A stretch of DNA of 64,000 bases, taken from contig CP136061.1 of NCBI GenBank assembly GCA_032622095.1, forward strand, positions 116,756,754 to 116,820,753, given 5' to 3'. Every line of letters begins with the position of its first letter. Positions within the stretch are counted from its first letter, which is position 1. Shown piece by piece: positions 57,000 through 64,000 of this stretch. Source of the DNA: Siphonodentalium dalli (lineage: Eukaryota > Mollusca > Scaphopoda > Gadilida > Siphonodentaliidae). The position numbers and the translations under genes were made by a program. Below the pieces are notes generated by a model. That model saw only the letters and a program-made list of their open reading frames with translations. It ran no database searches and was not told the DNA's origin.

Positions 57000-58700
57000 T
57001 TTACAATAAGACATGTTTAAAGTAAAACAATAATGTCGAGCCACTTTAGTGCAGCCATTGATCCTGCAAATAAGTTGATGTGGAAATACGCAGCGCCCCG
57101 TATCTTATCATGATCAAGTAGTTTGCCTTTTAGAGTTACTGTATAAACTATAACATAAATATAAAGTGAAATATCTTTAGCCTGGAGACCATCTAGTCTT
57201 TCTAAAATGATATCGGAGTTTTATTCTGCAAGGTGTGATATATCAACACTTCGCCTGATGAAATGTTTACACACGTTGGTATTCTGACGATGAAAGAGAA
57301 AAAGAGAATTAACTAATTGAATTCAAAGACTATTTTTCTGTATATACTATATATATACTGTATTCGCAGAGCCAATGTACATGGTACGGAGACATCGGCA
57401 TACATAAAACAATACCTACCACCTATCAAGTGCGGATGGACGATGGTTAATGTACATGTAATTAGTTAATTAATCATATTCAAGTTAATGTTGCCATCAG
57501 AACATGACACGGGGTTTGACAAATAAGAATAGACAATGTGTTATGGCAGTTTACAGGTTGCCACCATGTGAGGTGGAAACTACCTCATTTAACCTGGAGA
57601 ATAGGCAGCTACTGAAGTTTGAATCTCTTTGACAATTTTTCACGTTTACTTTAAAACAGATGGTCGTCTGCTCTCGTGATTCGAATTGTTCATGTGGATT
57701 AATATATCTGAGTCGAAATTAACAATAAATTCCACACACACATGGTGAATGATGATGAACTTTTCACATTGAATATATAGCAGGGAATGTAGAAATTAAG
57801 ACCCCATTGCGATATGATGCCTGGAATTATTTTCGCTTTTGATTGCCGGGGGTCAAAACATATAGGTCACCAAAATACGTTAAATAATTTTACAAGGATA
57901 AATTATTCAAGTATTACAATTTAGAAAAATGAGTCCCCGAATTTTCTTCAGCCGTGAACAACGAAAGGCACCCCTACAAATACCTATGTGAAAAATCACC
58001 GTTGTATTATATTCTATTTTGAAATCTATCCAATAACAATATCTCAAATATGTTCCAAATTTAAAATTCTTTGACTTTTTCAATATTTTCCGTCAATTGT
58101 TGATTAATAAACGGTGGTACCTTGGTAATTCCACTATAGCAGTAATGTTTACTTAACAATGGTTTCAATATGCGAAATCTCATTATTGGCGTGTTATTAA
58201 TAATGGAATTAAAAACAAGGTCAACCTATGTGTTCATGTACTTGTTGATAGTTGTTTTACATACTTTTATGTTAATCAGCATGAATTCACGTCGAAATCA
58301 TTAATGTTTCAACGCTGTGGAGTCATAGGAAATCATTATTTTCTGGTTCAGGATAGTTACGAATAACAGTTGTTTTGGTGTCAACTCGAATTGGGTATAA
58401 TTAATTTAGACACCATTTATACGGACGTACACCAAGTGAATTGAAATTCCATTATATAATAATGACTGAAAATGGCACCGATCACTGCCAGCGCAAAGGC
58501 ACTCTGTCAATGTGATCCACAATAATCCAACGAAAATAAGTGTAAACGTCGCTCGGTAGATATCGTGCGTATTGCAACATGTCATGTCATGGTATTAAAA
58601 TCGAGACGATACATTAGTGATGATGCAGTTTATCCTATAATTCACGAAAGTTTGACCAAACCACACATGATTTGTCGTCGTACTATTCCGTTTTGAGCCA
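57000..58700. other. Intron-like sequence; no exon supported
   Basis: AT-rich, unique by eye, without a frame or repeat I can support. Lies between the two MITE copies inside the lectin intron. Confidence 0.4.
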
Positions 58701-58710
58701 AAGTCCGACA

Positions 58711-59161
58711 TTTAAAAGTCCACTTAATGTTCGAATTCCAAGATCACATTATGCACAACATATTCCATATTATATACCATTTAGAAGAGGAAGCAAACAC
58801 TATATATATTCAACCATAATACGGAACATCTGTGGCTTAGGAGTGTCCCCCAAGTGATAGAGATTCTCAGATTCACACCAAGACTTCCGCCGTTATTTAC
58901 CCCAGAATGTATCATAAATCACAACTAAGAGATAGTTGTTTCCCTTCCATTGAGAATAATACACTGGCAGTACAGACCACATCGAAATTAAGCACAGAAC
59001 AACACGCAGGTACTATGACAAAAACAACACGTTCACAGTTTATTCGACCGGATAACTGGACAATACAATATTTTGGAGCTACCTCTTTCAAGTTGTATAT
59101 AATATGGAATATGTTGTACATAATGTGATCTGGTGATTCGAAATTTTAGTGGGCTTTTAAA
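58711..59161. mobile_element. MITE, copy 2 (same family as 56,412-56,917)
   Basis: Left end TTTAAAAGTCCACTTAATGT then TCGAA at 58,711 is mirrored by TTCGAAATTTTAGTGGGCTT then TTAAA ending 59,161. About 450 bp with no coding region. The internal order is the same as copy 1, but the foldback at 56,663 is replaced by CTAAGAGATAGTTGTTTCCC. Confidence 0.75.
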
Positions 59162-59169
59162 CACCATTG

Positions 59170-60310
59170 CTTATAAACTCAGAGGATAATAACGTTTTCG
59201 TTCCGCCTAATATTCAGCGAGCATAACATCATTAGCTTTTGCAGCTTAACAAATCCATAAAACTACTAAGTCGATCGGTGTATATGTCTAATTATGCAGC
59301 AATGAACATGCATCTTCGAACCTAAATTAATATGTGTGGGCAGTGTAAATTACTCATGGGTGTATGATCTTATCGCCAATTGTCATTTACTTTACCTGCC
59401 CATTTCATCCAACATTTGCTAGAAAGTGCAAATTAGGTATAACCGCCAACTGTTTGGCTAAATTGTGCGTCCGGACACACATCTCATAGACATATTTGAT
59501 ATTCTAAGTTCGCGGAACAAATTTGATTGCCATTCATTCATTGACAGTCCGATAAATTAAATAATCAACATTTTCCCAGGCTTCGAGAATACCAATTTGC
59601 CGATAATCAGCCTTACAATATTATTTCCACATATATATGTAATCGGCTCTATAAATCTGGAAGTCGGTCTGACACTTTTTCGTTATAACTACATAGCCTG
59701 GTGGTATGTTCATACTCTGGCAAGTTTGTCTGGTATGTTTTGCAACCATTTCGTCATACATTTAGATATAATCGGCTCTATAATTCTGGCGGTGGGTCTT
59801 TGTCATAAAAAAGATACGGTGCCAGATTATGAACAGCAACATACGTATGCAACTCATCTTTATACCAAGGCTAACCGCGTGACAAGTAAAATTTATACTG
59901 TTCCACATATAACGTTGCCACATACATTTGCCTTAAAATACCTGTGTGATTGATCCTTGCGAGACAATTATGTTGGTACATGTAGCATCGCTACAGGTGA
60001 AACTACATATTTTACTTCTCGTGTAGTTAGCTGTGGTACATATGCATTTTATAACAATTGTTTGCGTTCGTTTTATGGCAGAGTATAGCTTTCTGTATCG
60101 ATATGCCTGCAAAAAGTACCAGGAAAATTGGCGAGAGTGTGAACGTACCATTAGTCAACTACTTAGGCTTCCTTGTTAAACAGACATGGCTTATCTGTAA
60201 CTCCAAATCAGCCCTTTGTCATGGAATGGGACTGATTTCATGTTTATCTTGTAAATTTTACAATGTGTGTGAACTTACCCTTAATTGAAGCAAGATTAAT
60301 TTTGTGTATA
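59170..60310. other. Intron-like sequence; no exon supported
   Basis: A short duplication, TAATCGGCTCTATAA(A/T)TCTGG, occurs at 59,639 and 59,769. Open frames here have no recognisable domain. Confidence 0.4.
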
Positions 60311-60317
60311 ATTGAAT

Positions 60318-60785
60318 CACGGTGGGGAGGGAATCACGAGTTTTCGATGTTGGTGACAACCAGGCATTCAAAATGGCCGATGCGAGTTCAAACGCACAAA
60401 CATAATATATGAGGAACTGACACAAAATATAGCATTTTGACTGTTACGAGCATATGCTAGTTTAATTGTTTAACAAGTTGATACCTAATATGTTCTGAAA
60501 TACCCAGTAGTTGTCTGTTACAATCTGACCAAAGTTGCCAGTCGAGGTTCGTGGAATACACCAGCATTTTAGAGCAAACAACCACATGCGAGTTTGGACA
60601 TAAATGAGGTATGAGCTTGTTTGAAAAATAGTATCGCATATGATCGTAGCTGCCAAAATTATATGTAATATATTATTACCATCGTTTATTACCATTTTCC
60701 TCATTTCTGGACGTGTTTGCGATCGCCTCGGCCATTTTGAATGCGTGATACTCATCCACTCGAAACCACATGATTCCCCACCGTG
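60318..60785. mobile_element. MITE just upstream of the last lectin exon
   Basis: CACGGTGGGGAGGGAATCAC at 60,318 is mirrored by ATGATTCCCCACCGTG ending 60,785. Further in, GGCATTCAAAATGGCCGATG pairs with CTCGGCCATTTTGAATGCG (60,727-60,745). 468 bp, no coding region, target duplication not resolved. It ends 44 bp before the splice acceptor of the last exon. Confidence 0.75.
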
Positions 60786-60829
60786 TGAGTGGGAGCATCC
60801 AATCAGTTATTGAATGTTTAATAATTCAG

Positions 60830-61071
60830 ACCAAATGTGGATTGATGGGAGAGATCAGGGAGACACCGACGCTGGATGGAGGTTTCAAAACGGAGCCGGA
60901 ATCTTTATGCCATGGTTCGAATGGGCGAGTGGGGACCCAGACAAAGGCGATGATGACTGCATGAGGATATCGTACTCCAGTGGCAAATTCTTGACCAAGG
61001 ACATGGAATGTTTTGACTACTCATCCAGTTATCACTTCAAATTTCTATGTCAAATCGATATAGTTGCTTAA
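60830..61071 (+). CDS. C-type lectin domain, last exon
   Basis: Acceptor TTTAATAATTCAG ends at 60,829; the exon begins with AC, completing the codon opened by G at 54,985 (Asp). It encodes (D)QMWIDGRDQGDTDAGW onward, stopping at 61,069-61,071. WIDGRD is the invertebrate form of the conserved WIGL core. DDDCMR, DMECFD and FKFLCQ supply the last three of six Cys. At the usual sugar and calcium site, where EPN or QPD is expected, it has GDPDKGDDDC, and the WND position reads KDMEC, so classical mannose- or galactose-type binding is uncertain. The protein ends six residues after the final Cys, so the lectin domain is C-terminal. No convincing AATAAA lies within about 500 bp. Confidence 0.88.
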
Positions 61072-61079
61072 ATGATAAT

Positions 61080-61453
61080 ACTGAAGTTGCTGAACCAACA
61101 TGAGACATTTGTAGTACACACGTGTGTATATGCATGTGGTTATTCTATATATTTGATTACATAGCTCCAAATATTTAAGAGACGATGGACGTGCTGCCCG
61201 CCCTTTAGTTATATACTTATTGGGCATTGTATCAGCAAAGTTCAATCGTGTAGTTAAGCTGGTGCAAACATGGCTTGTTTAAACATGGACAGCCATGCAT
61301 GGCCAAATTTGAACAAATGTCGTTCTTACACCTTACACTTCGTACACCTTCTATGAAAAAGCTACCATTTGAAACTAGTACATTAATTGAGAAGCTGGAG
61401 CACTAAACGCTGCAATCAATGCCTTATATTCTTGGAAGTTAAACTGTTTGTTC

Positions 61454-61514
<61 letters not shown>

Positions 61515-61526
61515 TGGAGAGAGAGG

Positions 61527-61558
<32 letters not shown>

Positions 61559-62635
61559 TATGAGAGAGAGAGGGGGGTATAGATGTAGAAAGAGAGATGA
61601 TATATTGATAAAAGTGCATAAATAATAAACAAATACAAAGCATATATATAAATAAAATGTATCAAGATGTCTTGTATGCCGTTCTTGCCCATGTGGGGGG
61701 GGGGGGGGGGGGGGGTGGGTCAATGTGATGTATAAAACTACTTCACACCGACTCACAAGTGGGTGCAAGTTTGCCTGGAGTGGCCATAGCCATTTATTCC
61801 TGTCCACCCCATCATAAATGTTGGATCAACTCGGTTTATGATGGAGATGTTCATCATGGTTAAGTGTTTGACGGATTTGAAACAGAACACATTTAGCTGA
61901 ATCAGTGAAAACAAATATGTTCACAGCGTCACAGAGCAAATGTAAAACGATTATCTGGCAAACTTTTACAATATCCAATAGCGCTGATATAACTGACCCC
62001 AAATAAAAGAAGGAACCGTTAAATAGTAAATAAATTAAGAAGCTTAGACTGATGAACATGATGGCAGCTAACCCGAAAAATTACAATATGGCTGGGTAGC
62101 ATGAGGAGAATATGAAAAAATCATATTTTGCCCCCTATATTCAGCCCGCAACAACCTGATCCTGAAATTAGAATAGCTATGCTATATTGATGTGATGATT
62201 GCTGAAATTTCCCTTCCTGGTGACACATAGGTTAATGAGTTAATGAGAGCCCATACTACTTATTGTCAGTTTTATGATTACCCGTGCTTTTATTGTAATA
62301 TTGAATGTGCGAGTGAATTCATGGGTGAATACTAGTAAACTATATCTAAAATAACTAACTTCTAATTTCACAGAAATTAACGTCAATAGTCTAGATGTAG
62401 TCCTGAGCCATTCCTATTGATATTGACCGAGTTATAAGCCATTGTGCTTCATATACTCCATGTTGGACAAGTTATATTATTTCATTAATTGTAATACCAT
62501 CATGCATGCATCCATTTTTCCGAGTTGTTGAATAAAATTGTTTGTCGGCAATTTTGAGAGTTATTTAAAGTACCCTATTTTCCACGAATATAAGAAAAAA
62601 ATAGGGAAAAAGCCACAGAGCGTAGGGCTATATGC
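61080..62635. repeat. 3' flank with GA microsatellite (61,457-61,575) and G-run (61,696-61,716)
   Basis: The GA/GAGAGG run explains the Leu/Ser frames on the opposite strand. A run of about 20 G at 61,696 is followed by TGGGTC. The remainder is unique by eye and shows no gene. Confidence 0.8.
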
Positions 62636-62639
62636 GCTT

Positions 62640-63050
62640 TCAGATAGGTGTTCAACATTCAAATATAACTACACGCAGCTCGAACTATTGGACTGTAGGT
62701 CATCCCGGAGAAGGGAGACTCGCATATCACACGACTTGGCGTTATATGCATATATCTGTCCTCGTGATTTGCTGAATATAATTAGGACATGGTGTCTTAA
62801 TCTAAATATCACCACACGCAGCTCGAAATAGTGGATTATATGGCCCTTCGGACGTGGAGAGACCAACACATCACACGACTTAACGTTATATGCATATTCA
62901 AAGGGGTAGAACCCTACATTGCGACATATATCCTCTGGATTTTCGGAATGTAAGTAGGACAGGGTGTCCTACATCCAAATATAACAACACGCAGCTCGAA
63001 CTGTTGGAATCTAGGTCATCCCTGGGAAGAGAGTTCCACACAACATGTTT
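62640..63050 (+). repeat. Three diverged tandem units of about 145-175 bp
   Basis: ACACGCAGCTCGAA at 62,671, 62,814 and 62,987, each preceded by TCnAAATATnACnAC. The first and third are followed by TGTTGGA/TATTGGA..TAGGTCATCCC. ACACGACTTGGCGTTATATG and ACACGACTTAACGTTATATG mark units one and two. Confidence 0.8.
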
Positions 63051-63054
63051 GCGC

Positions 63055-64000
63055 ACTTGTTTTTCCTTATTCTGACACGAAGAATCCGGGGTCCGACTTA
63101 GTGTAACAGTATAACACCCATTGAAGTCAAACTCATGGCGGACCTTTTTAAATACACGACATAGCGTATTGTTTGACTTTGCTCAATGTGTCATTGAAAG
63201 CATCGCTATATGCTCCGGTCTGTGTCTTCTGCTTCGTTTTTTGTTTGAGTAGGATATTTCATTGGGGGTGTCATCTTCAAAGCTACTCCAACTTGAAGAT
63301 CTCGAGCGCTTAGCAGGTGCTTGCACAACACACTTGTCCTCTCTATGTATCGCATCGACGTCGTATGGAAGGTAATCTTTCGCTCACCTGGACGTTTCGG
63401 CAGCAAATTATTCGGCACTTCGGCACCTGTTTTGCCAACGAAAATATCACTGATGACTTGAAGTGATTTTTTAATTTTAATTTTTTACTTCAATAAAATG
63501 TTATAAAACAAATAAAGTGGAACAAATTATAACAATGGCGGCAAACATATAAAAATCACGAGTCATACGCACTAAGATATATGACAATATAATATATGGT
63601 CCCAAAGTGCCCACCAAATGATAGACTATTGTACATCAAGCCTTCTCGTTGTGCACGGAACAATAAAGAGCGTTACTTGCTACGTCGAAACAATGTCTGT
63701 CATCTCTGTGAACTGTTGAAGAAATCACTTATTCATTTGCATTACTTCTATTATGTCGGAATGAACCAATGATGGGAATTCACAAAGAAAAACTGTATGC
63801 AAAAACAGGCAACAGCTAAAAACCGCGGTTTAGCTGCCAAACTATATCCATGATATAATATCTGTAGATCATGAGAGGAGACTTAACTATTCTTGATTCG
63901 TGCAATTGAATTACTATTTTCATGTAGAAAGGCAACTACCCAAAATAATTTTCTATACTTGAGAATGTTAATGCCATGACTGTTGATCAATTGGGCTGAG
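63055..64000. other. No gene seen
   Basis: Unique AT-rich sequence. AATAAA-like motifs at about 63,492 and 63,513 without an associated frame. Confidence 0.35.

Noticed and set aside
59597-59953. Membrane protein frame of 118 codons
   Set aside because: Its apparent repeat (IGSI.L.VGL) comes from a 20-bp DNA duplication and nothing else supports it as coding.
61375-61807. Leu-Ser repeat frames on the minus strand
   Set aside because: Produced by the GA microsatellite and G-run; no coding support.

Overview
The window is non-coding-rich, AT-rich (judged by eye) animal DNA dominated by transposable elements, satellites and microsatellites. It shows no bacterial gene density, operons or ribosome-binding sites. 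Several lineages of non-LTR retrotransposon, Helitron-like elements, piggyBac- and hAT-type MITEs and a spliced six-cysteine C-type lectin together suggest a marine invertebrate, most likely a mollusc. That assignment is inference; no species-specific gene was recognised.

Layout. 1-2.4 kb: broken L1/Tx1-type LINE ORF2 on the minus strand, cut by the window edge. 2.8-7.5 kb: tandem repeats, including a satellite of about 185 bp (4.3-6.85 kb). 3.2-14.8 kb: three copies of one repeat (here 'R'), one of them split by a near-complete LINE (LINE A, 7.8-13.7 kb, minus strand). A related 5'-truncated copy (LINE B, plus strand, 978 codons open) follows at 14.8-17.9 kb, then a LINE ORF1 remnant of a different type (17.9-18.9 kb, minus). 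19-40 kb: mostly unrecognised sequence with a tRNA-like SINE head, a Cys-rich gene fragment (22.7-23.15 kb), a 138-bp palindrome, a divergent duplicated block (24.6-25.5 and 33.2-34.4 kb), an hAT MITE with a perfect 8-bp target duplication (30.7-31.6 kb), Helitron-like ends (35 kb) and a decayed LINE (37.3-38.6 kb). 40.8-43.6 kb: a 5'-truncated LINE (LINE C) exactly bracketed by 705-bp direct repeats. 43.76-46.86 kb: a 3.1-kb piggyBac-type foldback element flanked by TTAA. 48.12-48.52 kb: a second, small member of that family.

The one host gene I can support is a C-type lectin on the plus strand. Its lectin domain is split into exons at 54,779-54,985 and 60,830-61,071, whose phases fit. A poly-threonine exon candidate at 47,893-48,114 has splice-like ends and the same phase-1/phase-1 symmetry, so the gene may encode a mucin-like stalk joined to a lectin domain. 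Its 5' end and signal peptide were not found. Its putative introns hold a piggyBac MITE six bases after a donor site, an antisense LINE (LINE D), a Helitron, another LINE fragment and three MITEs.

The most unusual structures are the 705-bp duplication around LINE C, the paired 69-bp hairpins of the TTAA-flanked elements (exact reverse complements of each other, with compensatory stem changes between elements), and the poly-Thr exon whose variation is nearly all synonymous.
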